A DNA stretch of 64,000 bases from Heterodera schachtii. Taxonomy: Eukaryota > Nematoda > Chromadorea > Rhabditida > Heteroderidae. Below, one piece after another: positions 47,323-56,730 of this stretch. The position numbers and the translations under genes were made by a program. The notes beneath the pieces were generated by a model. It worked only from the letters and a program-made list of their open reading frames with translations. It was not told where the DNA came from and made no database searches. Location: the NCBI GenBank assembly GCA_023374025.1, contig SIJG01000134.1, positions 1 through 64,000 of the forward strand. The letters run 5' to 3'. Position 1 is the first letter of the stretch. The number at the start of each line of letters is the position of its first letter.

Positions 47323-48446
47323 TTAAAAGGTGTTAAAATTGATGGGTAATTTCTGACTATGAATACGGTCACAATCAGTACATCCATTTCCGTTGTCACA
47401 ACGGTAATTATGTTTTTGAATTTTTGCTATTTTTCTGAAATCCGTTTCTGTTGTTGTTGGCCGCTTTCGTCCGGAATTTGACGAGGCTGATGATGAGGAG
47501 GACGACATTGACATAGCACTTGAGCACCGATTGTTGCTGCTGCTTTCACCGTCAGCATTTGATTGATGTAGGACAGTGTGCAACTGTCTTACGTGCCTGG
47601 TATTGCAGGTGAGGCGAGGAAAGCAGGGTTGAAAGGCGCTCTATGAAAATCATTTTTGTATTATTATGTTATTCACAAAACGGTATTACACATTTAAAAT
47701 TATTATTTATTTAAAACGCTTATCACTGTTTGGGGGATGTTGGACAGAAGGAGAGAAATTGGCGGCAAAGATTGACGGACGGGTTGTGTGTTGGACAATG
47801 GGGGTGTGTCGATTGATGATGTTTGAACGGTTTCCATTACGCCAATTTCAGTGACCGCAGTGTGTCCATCGTGTTCCACCATTCCGTCTGTGTCCGTAAG
47901 TGTGAATGAACGTTCCGTTGTTTGAGCAGAGCAAATGGCTTCTTCCTAAAATTTATCGAAAAATTACACTTTAAGTTTCCATAAACAAACTAGGTCCATT
48001 ACGACTTTCTTTTTCGGGTCCCACCCTACAATAGTAAATTCGTCTTCATCGGGGCCCTCCATTTGAGCACAACTGCATGAAAAAAATGCTTTAATATATC
48101 TTATTAAGAGTCATAAAACATGCGGTTGGACAATGACAGAATGTCAAGACCGCTCGATGCCAATTGGGTGATTTTTTCCCATAAGATTCCAAGGGCGAAT
48201 CCGGACTGTAACAAGAGAATTTGTTTTAGTTTTTTTTAAATTTCATACATTGTCTAAACATCCTTCGTCCACTAAATAACGACACAGCCCCCAATGGGTG
48301 GTGATCGGATTTGTCATGTTGAACTCCACGATGTACCACTTACGCAATTTCTTACATTTGGAGCATTGTTTCTTTTCGTAGTAAATGAGAGAGCGAAATG
48401 TATATGATTCCGTGCCGTCGTCAGCCAAATCCTCGTCTGTGTGCAT
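47323..48446 (-). CDS. Spliced Cys-rich protein, CW-zinc-finger-like, about 300 aa
   Basis: Five exons join without a stop: 48249-48446, 48120-48205, 47991-48072, 47727-47945, 47323-47640. The introns (43, 47, 45 and 86 bp) all have GT...AG ends. Residues 28-63 have C-x2-C, then W-x2-C and a final C (C28, C31, C55, C63), with a KLRKW segment after the second Cys, reminiscent of CW-type zinc fingers that read methylated histone H3. The next exon encodes LGILWEKITQLASSGLDIL, an amphipathic helix. The C-terminal part is a poly-Ser region, a basic patch (GRKRP) and another Cys cluster (CDNGNGCTDC). It is divergent from the gene at 48592, sharing a 145-bp promoter region. Role unknown; chromatin targeting is speculative. 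Splicing distinguishes it from the capsid genes. Confidence 0.6.
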
Positions 48447-48591
48447 CGGATGTATGTGTGTGCACTAAATTTAGATAATTATGATACTACGAGTGTGTAA
48501 ATTATGTATTTAAGCCCCGCCCATTTTTAGTAACAGTATAATGTTTATTCTCATCATTATCATCGATCAGTTTGAAATATAGACCCAAAAA
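48447..48591. promoter_or_regulatory. Divergent promoter region with TATTTAAG box
   Basis: TATTTAAG at 48507-48514, followed by CCCCGCCC, stands about 78 bp before the ATG at 48592. The same box precedes the gene at 63392. Confidence 0.5.
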
Positions 48592-49239
48592 ATGGATAAA
48601 AAATCTCTCACAAGTCAGCTCCTTCCTACAGTCAATTTTTTGGTTACAACACAGGGTGTGACCGTTCACAGTGACCGATTGGACACTCCGCGTGTAGTAT
48701 TTTTCAATGATGATGGCACCATTTGCAGACAATGCCGATATAATATGGATTTGGACTATCTGATCAGTAAGGATGGCGTCTACATTCAGTCGAACCGACT
48801 AAAAGGCACCGAAAAATTTGTACCATTCGACCGAGTGTATGATCTGCCGCGTTTCTGTGCGTTTCGCGTACGGTCGCGCAGGATATTTAAAGTCCCCTAT
48901 ATTTTCTCGGATTCTCCAATAGAAAAGTCAATATCCTCAACTGTTACGACTGAAAACCCTCTCATCGACAAAATTGAGACGAAAAAAGCGAGATTTGACT
49001 CAGACTCGCGCGACACTACTACGAAAAATGACGAAGTTGAGAAAGCAGAACTTACGAATCGTACGGATGAATTAAATGTGGTAGAGAAAGCAACAGATGG
49101 GGTGATACGGACAGTCAATATGGATCTGTCACAAGTACAATTAATGGACGAAGCAAATACAACGGAAAATACATCTAAATTCAGAACAAACAAATTTATT
49201 TCACATCTAGACACCATCAAGGAAGAAAAAGACATTTAA
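48592..49239 (+). CDS. Unknown Polinton-borne protein, 215 aa
   Basis: An ATG-initiated ORF. The N-terminal 105 residues look folded, with repeated VTVHSDRL/VYIQSNRL strands spaced about 45 residues apart (an internal duplication), a C-x2-C pair (CRQC) and basic residues (RVRSRRIFK). The second half is acidic and low-complexity, rich in Thr, Glu, Asp and Lys, probably disordered. No signal peptide or membrane segment. It is the first plus-strand gene of the element. Not recognised; a DNA- or RNA-binding regulatory role would be a guess. Confidence 0.75.
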   Translation: MDKKSLTSQLLPTVNFLVTTQGVTVHSDRLDTPRVVFFNDDGTICRQCRYNMDLDYLISKDGVYIQSNRLKGTEKFVPFDRVYDLPRFCAFRVRSRRIFKVPYIFSDSPIEKSISSTVTTENPLIDKIETKKARFDSDSRDTTTKNDEVEKAELTNRTDELNVVEKATDGVIRTVNMDLSQVQLMDEANTTENTSKFRTNKFISHLDTIKEEKDI

Positions 49240-49260
49240 AGCGATACGCACGTAATATTG

Positions 49261-49268
49261 TATAAAAA
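49261..49268 (+). promoter_or_regulatory. TATA box of ATPase gene
   Basis: TATAAAAA, 35 bp before the ATG at 49304. Confidence 0.55.
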
Positions 49269-49303
49269 CCTTAATTATTTCATTATTGTTCAATAAACTC
49301 GTT

Positions 49304-49984
49304 ATGATTGACGCGCAGCGGTTTGAGAGTAAAGAGCTAAAATTTTGTCTCCCATTCGGGTGTCTTGTGTCAGGACCTAGTTCGAGCGGCAAAAGCACCT
49401 TCATTTGCAAACTTATCGAACAAGCGGAGCATTTAATCGACCCTGTGCCCAAATCGATTCTGTACTGTTATGGGGAGTATAATCCATCATTAACAGACAT
49501 TCAGCATCGTATGGCCAACGTGCAACTTCATGCCGGAGTTCCGGATGCAGAAGTGATTAGCTCTTTGACAAAGCCCGCAATGATTATTCTTGACGACCTT
49601 CTGTACACTATAGATGAACGTTACCTAGCAGAACTATTTACCAAAAAATCACACCACCAAAATTTTGGGGTAGTGTTCGTCAGTCAGGACTTGTTTCAAC
49701 GTAAGCTTAAAGTGGTTCGTCAAAATTCGATGTACATCGTCCTACTTCGTGCACCAAACTCAGCATTGGCCATCCGGAATTTGGGCGTCCAACTGTTCCC
49801 TCGACAATTGGACTTTTTCTTGGATGCTTATCGACAGGCAACACGTCAAAAATACTCATATCTACTCATCGATCTGCACCCATCGTCGGACCCATTGCTG
49901 CGTCTACGTACCAACATATTTAAAGAAGACAATTCCGACACCGCTATTCAACAGACGATTTTTCTTCCTAAAGCAGGCGTTTGA
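49304..49984 (+). CDS. Genome-packaging ATPase (FtsK/HerA superfamily, A32-like)
   Basis: 226 residues from the ATG at 49304; the frame is open further up to a TTG but no upstream ATG fits the TATA box. The Walker A motif GPSSSGKST is at residues 24-32, Walker B MIILDDLL at 93-100 (D97, D98), and a sensor-type FVSQDLF segment follows. Size and motif order match Polinton and virophage packaging ATPases, which pump the genome into the capsid. It lies directly before a small core-like gene (5-nt gap). No frame break. Confidence 0.93.
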   Translation: MIDAQRFESKELKFCLPFGCLVSGPSSSGKSTFICKLIEQAEHLIDPVPKSILYCYGEYNPSLTDIQHRMANVQLHAGVPDAEVISSLTKPAMIILDDLLYTIDERYLAELFTKKSHHQNFGVVFVSQDLFQRKLKVVRQNSMYIVLLRAPNSALAIRNLGVQLFPRQLDFFLDAYRQATRQKYSYLLIDLHPSSDPLLRLRTNIFKEDNSDTAIQQTIFLPKAGV

Positions 49985-49989
49985 ACAGA

Positions 49990-50373
49990 ATGAACAGAGA
50001 ATCGGCACAAAAAGGCGTGCAAATTAGCCACACAGTGTGTCAACAGTTTCCTTTTCTTTGTACACTATCAAAAACCAAATCCATCCGAAAACGACGACGC
50101 ATTCTGCGGTCTATCAGTTCCGAGCAACTGCTTGCTCTCGCAGAGATATCTTTAAACATTGTGCGGGCCCGCTTCGCACTCACCACGCGTCAGAAGAAAA
50201 GGATGATGCCCTATGCGGACTTTATTCGTCGTCTCAGCCGTGCGAGAACAGAGAGAGGAGCCCGTCAATTGATAGTACAAAAGGGGTCTGGATTCAGCAT
50301 GCATTTATTTCCCGCATTATTGACCCCTATCATTCTCGAGTTGTCACGAATCCTAAGCAGTAATAAAGAATAA
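49990..50373 (+). CDS. Small conserved Polinton virion/core-like protein, 127 aa
   Basis: Starts at ATG 49990, 5 nt after the ATPase stop. Very basic middle (KSIRKRRRILRS), a helical ISSEQLLALAEISLNIV segment, TTRQKKRM, then LIVQKGSGF followed by a hydrophobic end (LFPALLTPIILELSRIL). This order (helix, R/K-rich, LVQKGG, hydrophobic tail) is that of a small protein commonly found beside the capsid genes of animal Polintons. Its role is unproved, perhaps DNA condensation or a membrane-active peptide. Next gene starts 6 nt later. Confidence 0.75.
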   Translation: MNRESAQKGVQISHTVCQQFPFLCTLSKTKSIRKRRRILRSISSEQLLALAEISLNIVRARFALTTRQKKRMMPYADFIRRLSRARTERGARQLIVQKGSGFSMHLFPALLTPIILELSRILSSNKE

Positions 50374-50379
50374 ATTCGT

Positions 50380-51303
50380 ATGTATGCAAATCGCTTTGTT
50401 CTTGTGCCAGAGGAAATTTACAAGGGTCTGACCGCACCAGCTGCCACCGGGGACCCTAATCTGGACTTTACACGGCGTACTCTTGATGAAGTTAAGAGAG
50501 AGCACGCTGATCCTACAACAAAAAACGCTCATTACAATCAAGAATTGCGCCGCTATCTTCACTTGAAGAAAGCATATGACGAACGACCTGTTAAAGTATC
50601 AATTGACCATGCTCCCGCACCCGTTCACCAGTCGAATGAAATACCCATTGTAACCACAGCACAAAAGAAACACGCCAAACGTTCTATAGTAGACCGACGT
50701 AGAAGGAACAAATCATCCTCATCAACACCAGCGACATCACGGCGTAGTAGCACCAGTAACGGAGATGTCTCTTTCTCTACAGACATTGAGGAAAATGGAG
50801 ACGCAGAAACAGAATCGGGTAGTAAAATTGACACTGCAGATTCTTCATGGACAAGTGCTAAAAGTGCCGAAACAACCGGTACTTTACGAGCCGAATCAGA
50901 AGTTTCTTCTGCTACAAAGTCCGCAACACCTGAACAACGATCGAAATGGATAAATGAATTCGGTGCACTGTTCATGTCAAATCCGGACAAGTATGGCGTA
51001 GCGACGGATGGTGGAATTCGGAATCAACAGGGCACTCGAATTGCAAACAGCAATATTCGTCGTTCGCTTGAATGGATCTTTAATGGTGGAACACAAGCGA
51101 CCACAAAGAGACCCCCAGGCACTTCACGGATTGAGCAAATATTCGAGAGAGAACGCCTTCTCCGTGCCTATTTACCACAACCTCAACAACAGAAAAAAGG
51201 GCACTATCAAAAACAAAAAGGATCATCATCACGATCACTAATAGGAAAGGAAGAAGTAGCAAAATTTGACCCTAAATTATGGAAATATACGGACAAAGAC
51301 TGA
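50380..51303 (+). CDS. Conserved Polinton protein with disordered middle, 307 aa
   Basis: The N-terminus (RFVLVPEEIYKGL, then DPNLDFTRRTLDEVK and YNQELRRYLHLKK) and C-terminus (KWINEFGALFMSNPDKYGV, NIRRSLEWIFNGG, RPPGTSRIEQIF, FDPKLW) both match a protein seen in many animal Polintons. The middle (about 90-180) is Ser/Thr/Glu-rich and disordered. Function not established; a minor virion component is likely from context. Its last 25 nt overlap the integrase start in another frame. Confidence 0.75.
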   Translation: MYANRFVLVPEEIYKGLTAPAATGDPNLDFTRRTLDEVKREHADPTTKNAHYNQELRRYLHLKKAYDERPVKVSIDHAPAPVHQSNEIPIVTTAQKKHAKRSIVDRRRRNKSSSSTPATSRRSSTSNGDVSFSTDIEENGDAETESGSKIDTADSSWTSAKSAETTGTLRAESEVSSATKSATPEQRSKWINEFGALFMSNPDKYGVATDGGIRNQQGTRIANSNIRRSLEWIFNGGTQATTKRPPGTSRIEQIFERERLLRAYLPQPQQQKKGHYQKQKGSSSRSLIGKEEVAKFDPKLWKYTDKD

Positions 51304-52394
51304 GCGAGCTGTATAATGACCCTGCTAAATCATCGGCAGCCTTTGCAGGGGTTGATGTTCTGTTCAGAGAGGCACGTAAGGCTATGCCGGGAATCACGCG
51401 CGATCAGGTCCGAGAATGGCTTGAGCATCATCGCACCTACACCCTCCACCGTCCGCGAAGGGTGCACTTCCGTCGCTCACGAACCATACCTGCAGGCTAC
51501 ATGACCGATGTGCAAATGGATTTGGCCGACTTTCAAAAGTTGTCGCGACATAACGCAGGAGCAAAGTATGCGCTAGTTGCTATTGATGTGCTCAGCAAGA
51601 GAATATTTGCAACGCACACACGTTCTAAGTCAGCGCGCGACATGATTGATTCGCTGAGGCGTCTGTTCTCTCAAATGGAGATGCGCCCCCACCGTGTGTT
51701 CTCCGACAAGGGAAAGGAATTTGAAGCCCGAGAAGTGCGTGCCTTTTTCGACGATGAGGAAGTGGAGAAGCATCGTCCTGCATCGTCCACCGTGAAAGCT
51801 AGCATATGTGAGCGCGCAATAAGGACACTGAAACAGCGGATGTATCGGTACTTTTCTGAGCATCACACTCTCTCATGGACCGATGTGTTGCCCCAAATTG
51901 TCAAAGGAATTAACGAGTCCAGAAGCCGAACACACGGAATGCGTCCTATGGATATTGGATTTCATAATGCTCAGCAGGTGTGGGACCGATTGTATGGGCC
52001 AAGAGAACGATTCATACACCCGGAACTATATGCGGATGACGAGGGACGTAGAGCACCACGCTTCCGTGAGGGAGATTATGTGAGGATGAGCAAAAACAAA
52101 GGGACGTTCGCTCGCGGATACCTTCCCTCATGGTCAGACGAAATCCTACAAATTGCAGAGGTGAAACCCAACACAACACCTGTTCGCTATAAGGTGAAAG
52201 ACGAGCACGGTGAGATGTTCGAGGGATGGTTCTATGAACCGGATCTGGCACGCGTGCGCAAAGACGCAAAAACGACATATCGCGTACACGTATTACGCAC
52301 AAAGACACAGAAGGATGGGACGAAGAGATACTATGTACGATACCTCGATGACCCAGAAAAACCCCGTTGGATTGATGAGACAGAATTTGTATAA
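51279..52394 (+). CDS. Polinton integrase (RVE fold) with chromodomain-like C-terminus
   Basis: 371 residues from ATG 51279. A retroviral-type catalytic core with candidate catalytic residues D81 (VQMDLADF), D143 (FSDKGKEF) and E178 (CERAIRTLK): D,D34E spacing. An SH3-like region follows (FREGDYVRMSK, near 262), then a chromodomain-like end (YRVHVL, YYVRYLDDPE, WIDE; residues about 330-370). It inserts the element into chromosomes, usually making 6-bp duplications. No zinc-binding HHCC domain is evident at the N-terminus. Intact. The TATA box of the next gene overlaps its stop. Confidence 0.95.
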   Translation: MEIYGQRLSELYNDPAKSSAAFAGVDVLFREARKAMPGITRDQVREWLEHHRTYTLHRPRRVHFRRSRTIPAGYMTDVQMDLADFQKLSRHNAGAKYALVAIDVLSKRIFATHTRSKSARDMIDSLRRLFSQMEMRPHRVFSDKGKEFEAREVRAFFDDEEVEKHRPASSTVKASICERAIRTLKQRMYRYFSEHHTLSWTDVLPQIVKGINESRSRTHGMRPMDIGFHNAQQVWDRLYGPRERFIHPELYADDEGRRAPRFREGDYVRMSKNKGTFARGYLPSWSDEILQIAEVKPNTTPVRYKVKDEHGEMFEGWFYEPDLARVRKDAKTTYRVHVLRTKTQKDGTKRYYVRYLDDPEKPRWIDETEFV

Positions 52395-52397
52395 ATA
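52390..52397 (+). promoter_or_regulatory. TATA box of minor capsid gene
   Basis: TATAAATA followed by GG, overlapping the integrase stop and 70 bp before the ATG at 52468. Confidence 0.6.
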
Positions 52398-52467
52398 GGC
52401 CACGTTTTCATCAAATTTGTATATTATCAGTTTTATTTTTCACGAAACAAAAAATTGAATATTAAAA

Positions 52468-54580
52468 ATGGTTGATGACTCTAACAACAACTACTTCTTT
52501 GTTGTACTGCCTAGCAATGTAACTGATTACGTGGACAACACCACGTCAAAATATCGTGTGCACCTACCGAAACCAATTCAATTCCGTGGCTCATGGGTCT
52601 GCGGACTGTACTCAATACAGTACCCGCACTCATGGGCTTCTACAATTGGAACTGTGGAGGACCAATGGATTGACATCCATTACATTGATGGCAGACAGTT
52701 ACGTGTTCATCTGCCAAAATCATCACAACAGAACACAGAAGGACTACAGCGCTATCTGAACGGTACACTCGCAGCCGCTCTAAGTCGCAAAAGCACTGAA
52801 GATGGTCAAGCTCCTTCCATTAAACGGTCCAAAAGAAGCGTGGATCAAGAACAACCGCAATCACAGGAAGAGACGGAGAAAAAGATCGACACTGACACTA
52901 TAGAGTTAAATGATAAAGGCGAAATAGTACCACAAGATAACCGTGGAGCAGAGTGTATAAAAATTGGGAAGCTGACCAAATGCAAGCGGATTACACCAAT
53001 TGATCCTGCTGTAAATGATAATAACGATGCCGGTAACAGTGCAACAACGATAGAGGAAGCACCTACTAATTTTGAACAACAACATGCAGAACGTCAATCC
53101 ATTGCACCCGAGGAAGAACAGACACAAGCGAGTAGCAGTAATGACCTAACTAAAGTTGACGACGATGACGATTCATCTAATGATGAAGGTGAAAGAGTGC
53201 AGCAAGACAATAATGCGGTAGAGTGCAGAAAGATAGGAAGGCTAACCAAGTGTAAGCGCATAAAACCGATTGTTACGGAAAACGGTGCTAAAAATGATGG
53301 TAAAGATGAAGAAGCAGTTACAGACACGAAAACATCACCAGAGGATACATCAATGAAAAATCCAGAAATAACATCACCATCAAACCCATCAGCATTTAAA
53401 CAACAACAACATCACGATGAACCCCAAGCCCAGGCACTTACACGTGGCGAACAGCTGGGGCATCGATTAAGAAAACCTGAAAATGAAGTTAAATCTCTAC
53501 AAAAAACACCAGTAAACAACGAATCATCGGAAGCTCAGACTCAGATCAGTTCTGTTAAGGATCAACCGAAAACGCATGCAGATGTGCTAAAAGACCGTCT
53601 TTCTACAATACAAGGAGATGTGAGAATACAAGCTCCGCCACAAAAATCCTTAAGCGATAGTCAAACATCGATAGAACCTACAACAAGGGCAAATGAGCAA
53701 AGTGACAGAGAACTACAGGACGCAAGGACGCATGGAGAGCAGCTTCGTTCACAGTGTGGAAGTGGTACAAGATGAAAGAATGGAAAAAGAAAGGCAGCTG
53801 CATGAAGCGAAGACCCACGGGGATTTGCTACGTGAGGAATTAAAGAAGATACGTGAGGAAGGCGAGAAAAGAGAACAAGAGCTAAGTGAGACTAAAACGA
53901 AAGGGGATACGCTGAGGTCTCAGATAGAAAAAATACGCGAGGAAAGCGGTCAAAAGGACAAGCAAATAAAGGTAGAGAAGACACACGGGGATGCATTGGT
54001 GAAGTTATTGGAAGAGAGTCGAAAAAAAACGGAAGAGACGGAGAAACGATTGACAGAGGCGAGGACACATGGACAAGTGCTGACCGATAGAATAAAAGAA
54101 ATACAAAATGAGCGTACAGCGCTGTCCGCTCCTGCTGACGTTCACTTTAACTATAGGACTGACATTGATCGTTTCCAGCTGATTATCTCCCACCCGGAAA
54201 TCGACTATTTGAGCATGAGCTCACAGATTGCCTATGTGCTAGGGTTTCCGAACAAGGAACGCGTGGTGCAGGGCGAGACCGCTAAATATGGGGTGGACCT
54301 ACGTGGAGGTTTTACTAGCTTTGCCGTTTACGCCACAGGACTTACACGCAGTGTGATTTTGGGGAATTCGCTAAGCTCACTCCTCCGCATTGTATCTACC
54401 GAGGGCGAGTATGGACAGGTGGTGGAGCGTATTTATGATAATCCGATGTTCATCCCTGTGCACCCAAGAGAGATCAACGAACTTCAAGTCGAATTACGTA
54501 TGATGAATGGACAACTGGTTCCATTCGATTATGGGACCGTACTTGTGACGCTTGTATTTAAAAAAGTGATCAACTTTTGA
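52468..54580 (+). pseudogene. Minor capsid (penton, single jelly-roll) protein with coiled-coil insertion; one frame break
   Basis: The first about 105 residues (YFFVVLPSN, SKYRVHLPKPIQF, WVCGLYSIQYPHSW) and the last about 145 (54130-54580: VDLRGGFTSFAVYA, IYDNPMFIPV, INELQVELR, VPFDYGTVLVTL) are the two halves of the Polinton penton jelly-roll. Between them lie about 440 residues absent from ordinary pentons: an acidic disordered part with two copies of an IGKLTKCKRI block, then about seven copies of a roughly 28-residue unit with a THG core (EAKTHGDLLR type) that should form a coiled coil. The frame changes by +1 between 53735 and 53765, inside a repeat; both sides remain open. Decay, sequencing error or programmed shift are all possible. 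The inserted stalk could be a surface spike. Confidence 0.85.
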
Positions 54581-54690
54581 TTCCCCAAATTTCATCGTTT
54601 ATTGTTTTATTTTTATTTTTACTATTAGTGTAAGAATATATATATATCCTTCTATTGAATAAACTATTCATATAACGATCAAAATAGCAA

Positions 54691-55323
54691 ATGGTACACA
54701 TTCCGTTCGACACTCGAACAGTTGGATACGCTGAACATTTACCACACCAATACGGTGCCGGGGGAGGAGATTTTGGACCAACGAGCGATGGTAGCAACGG
54801 TGAAGGGTCACAGCATTTCCAGCACTATTTCCGCGGTGCTCCACCCTACCAAAGGGGCTATGGAGGTAGACACTTTCAGCGAGGTGCCGGCATAGGAGAC
54901 GTGCTACGTGGTCTTTGGCGTCTTCTTCTCCCAGTAGTGAGACGCGCAGGAACATCTGTTGGGCGACAAGCTCTTGAGACCGGTGAACGCATACTGGACA
55001 AGGTGCAACAGGGAGAGAATTTGAAGCAGGCAACCATTAGTGAGGGGAAACGGTCAATCGACTCGATGATGGAGAAGCATGGACTACCTAAACAATTTGG
55101 GAGCGGAAACAGCAATATAAATAGGATGAGAAAACGAGTACGCTTTCATCCTAAGATTGAAACAACACCATCAGATAACAAGCGCAAACAATCATTATCA
55201 TCATCACCATTGGAATCTCATCAGACACTGATAGGAAGAGTCCCGCCACTACCACCACCATCCTCATTACATCAGAACTCCAAGAAACGACGCAAACGAT
55301 CTGACACATTCGGATTCTACTAA
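54691..55323 (+). CDS. pVI-like minor virion protein, 210 aa
   Basis: The Gly-rich N-terminus (YGAGGGDFGP, GYGGRHFQRG) runs into an amphipathic helix region GIGDVLRGLWRLLLPVVRRA and RQALETGERILDKV, then a basic tail with an RKRVRF patch and a proline run (PPLPPPSS). This layout recurs in the gene just before the capsid in many Polintons and resembles adenovirus pVI, a membrane-active cement protein cleaved by the viral protease. Candidate cleavage sites cannot be set by eye. A TATATATATA run lies about 50 bp upstream. Its TAA overlaps the capsid ATG (TAATG). Confidence 0.65.
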   Translation: MVHIPFDTRTVGYAEHLPHQYGAGGGDFGPTSDGSNGEGSQHFQHYFRGAPPYQRGYGGRHFQRGAGIGDVLRGLWRLLLPVVRRAGTSVGRQALETGERILDKVQQGENLKQATISEGKRSIDSMMEKHGLPKQFGSGNSNINRMRKRVRFHPKIETTPSDNKRKQSLSSSPLESHQTLIGRVPPLPPPSSLHQNSKKRRKRSDTFGFY

Positions 55324-56663
55324 TGCAAGCTGCTCCATTCCATAAAATCGACCGAGACTCGGGTAATTCAGTATCCTCAGCATTAGCGTTCTTCGAAATC
55401 CCGGACACTGATGTCAGTCTATCGCATTCATCTGTGGTAGAGTGCCTAACGCTCAACCCGGTGAACATCACGCCCTATCACTTCAAAATACACGCAAGTT
55501 CCGACTACATAGATCTCAGCAAGTGTTATGTGTTTACCGAGTTACGCATTCGAAAAGAACAGGGCGGGGAAATGCAGAATCTGATTGCAGCAGATGATGT
55601 CAGCTGTTGCCAGTTGATCGGACATACGCTATGGAAGAACTGTCGCATGTCAATCAACGGTACTCAAGTGTTCGAGGGAAACGATTTGATGGCATACAAG
55701 AGCGTGATGGACTATGAACTGACCTACCCCGACACTGTGAAGCGCTCCTATCTGAACGTTGCCGGTTATTACACCGACGATGAAAATAGTCAATTGGCAG
55801 GCGACGGCTACAATGCCCGGCGTGGTCTGTTAGCGCTGAGCCGCACCGCTCAGTTCATGGCTCGACTGGACGTGGACCCCTGCAATCAGCCGCGCTATAT
55901 CGTTAATCAATGCGAAGTGGACATCGAACTTCTGCCCAACTCCTCTCAATTTGTTCTACTGGCACCGAATGCTCCACAAACGCCACCGGACCAGGTTCGT
56001 CGTTATCATCTGGAGGTAATCAGCTGTAAGCTCTATGTGAAGAAGGCCGAGGTGATGGACAGCCTGGCGCTTGACATCAGCAAACGTTTGGAGCTCCGTC
56101 CAGCACGCTATCCTTTGCGAAAGACGTCTTTGAAGGCGCTGTTCATCAGTGAAAACCGTACAGAGTTCACTGCCAACCTTTGGTCGGATCAAGTTCCCAA
56201 GCGTGTGGTGCTCGGACTTGTATCCAATGAAAGCTATGTGGGCACCATTGGTACCTCTCCGTTCAACTTCCAACACTTCGATGTGCGCGACATCAGCATT
56301 TGCGCAAACGGACGGAACTACCCCCAAGCACCCTATTCATTGGACTTTCCCAATGGGCGATTTGCTCGCGCCTATCACGACATGCATGAGGCTATCGGAT
56401 ATGCTGGTACGATGGAAAGCAATGGAATTTCGGTGAAGCGCTACGCTGAGGGGGGCCAATGCTTTTTCGTATTCAATCTAACACCATCGGCGGAAAGTTC
56501 CGCTGATACGTTCGACCTTATCCGAAAAGGCACAACCTCGATACGAATTTCTTTCAACACACCAGTGCCTGCGCGAGGTATAGTGCTAATAGCAATGGCA
56601 GAAATAGATTCACTTCTTATGCTGGACAAGAATCGTTCGGTCGCTACAGATGTTCAAGTATAA
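55323..56663 (+). CDS. Major capsid protein (double jelly-roll, hexon-like)
   Basis: 446 residues, intact. The N-terminus has VVECLTLNPVN, HFKIHASSDYIDLSKCYVF and TLWKNCRMSINGTQVF, the standard first-barrel strands of Polinton capsids; then a DLMAYKSVMDYELTYP segment, the family's invariant turn. The second barrel ends with GTTSIRISFN and EIDSLLMLDKNR. This protein builds the pseudo-hexameric capsomers; it is the counterpart of the nematode and invertebrate proteins named F54H12.2-like. Its start overlaps the previous stop by one base, so translation may depend on re-initiation or spliced-leader trans-splicing. A homologous fragment lies at 9751-10110. Confidence 0.93.
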   Translation: MQAAPFHKIDRDSGNSVSSALAFFEIPDTDVSLSHSSVVECLTLNPVNITPYHFKIHASSDYIDLSKCYVFTELRIRKEQGGEMQNLIAADDVSCCQLIGHTLWKNCRMSINGTQVFEGNDLMAYKSVMDYELTYPDTVKRSYLNVAGYYTDDENSQLAGDGYNARRGLLALSRTAQFMARLDVDPCNQPRYIVNQCEVDIELLPNSSQFVLLAPNAPQTPPDQVRRYHLEVISCKLYVKKAEVMDSLALDISKRLELRPARYPLRKTSLKALFISENRTEFTANLWSDQVPKRVVLGLVSNESYVGTIGTSPFNFQHFDVRDISICANGRNYPQAPYSLDFPNGRFARAYHDMHEAIGYAGTMESNGISVKRYAEGGQCFFVFNLTPSAESSADTFDLIRKGTTSIRISFNTPVPARGIVLIAMAEIDSLLMLDKNRSVATDVQV

Positions 56664-56667
56664 AAAG
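56659..56667 (+). promoter_or_regulatory. TATA box of membrane-protein gene
   Basis: TATAAAAAG overlaps the capsid stop and stands 64 bp before the ATG at 56731. Confidence 0.6.
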
Positions 56668-56730
56668 ACACTTCTTTGCTTAGATTGTTCATTTTACATT
56701 CGCTTTATTGAAAAACTTTTGCTTAATAAA

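Noticed and set aside
56650..56730. Upstream ATG for the membrane protein
   Set aside because: The putative TATA box at 56659 lies inside this stretch, so the ATG at 56731 is preferred.
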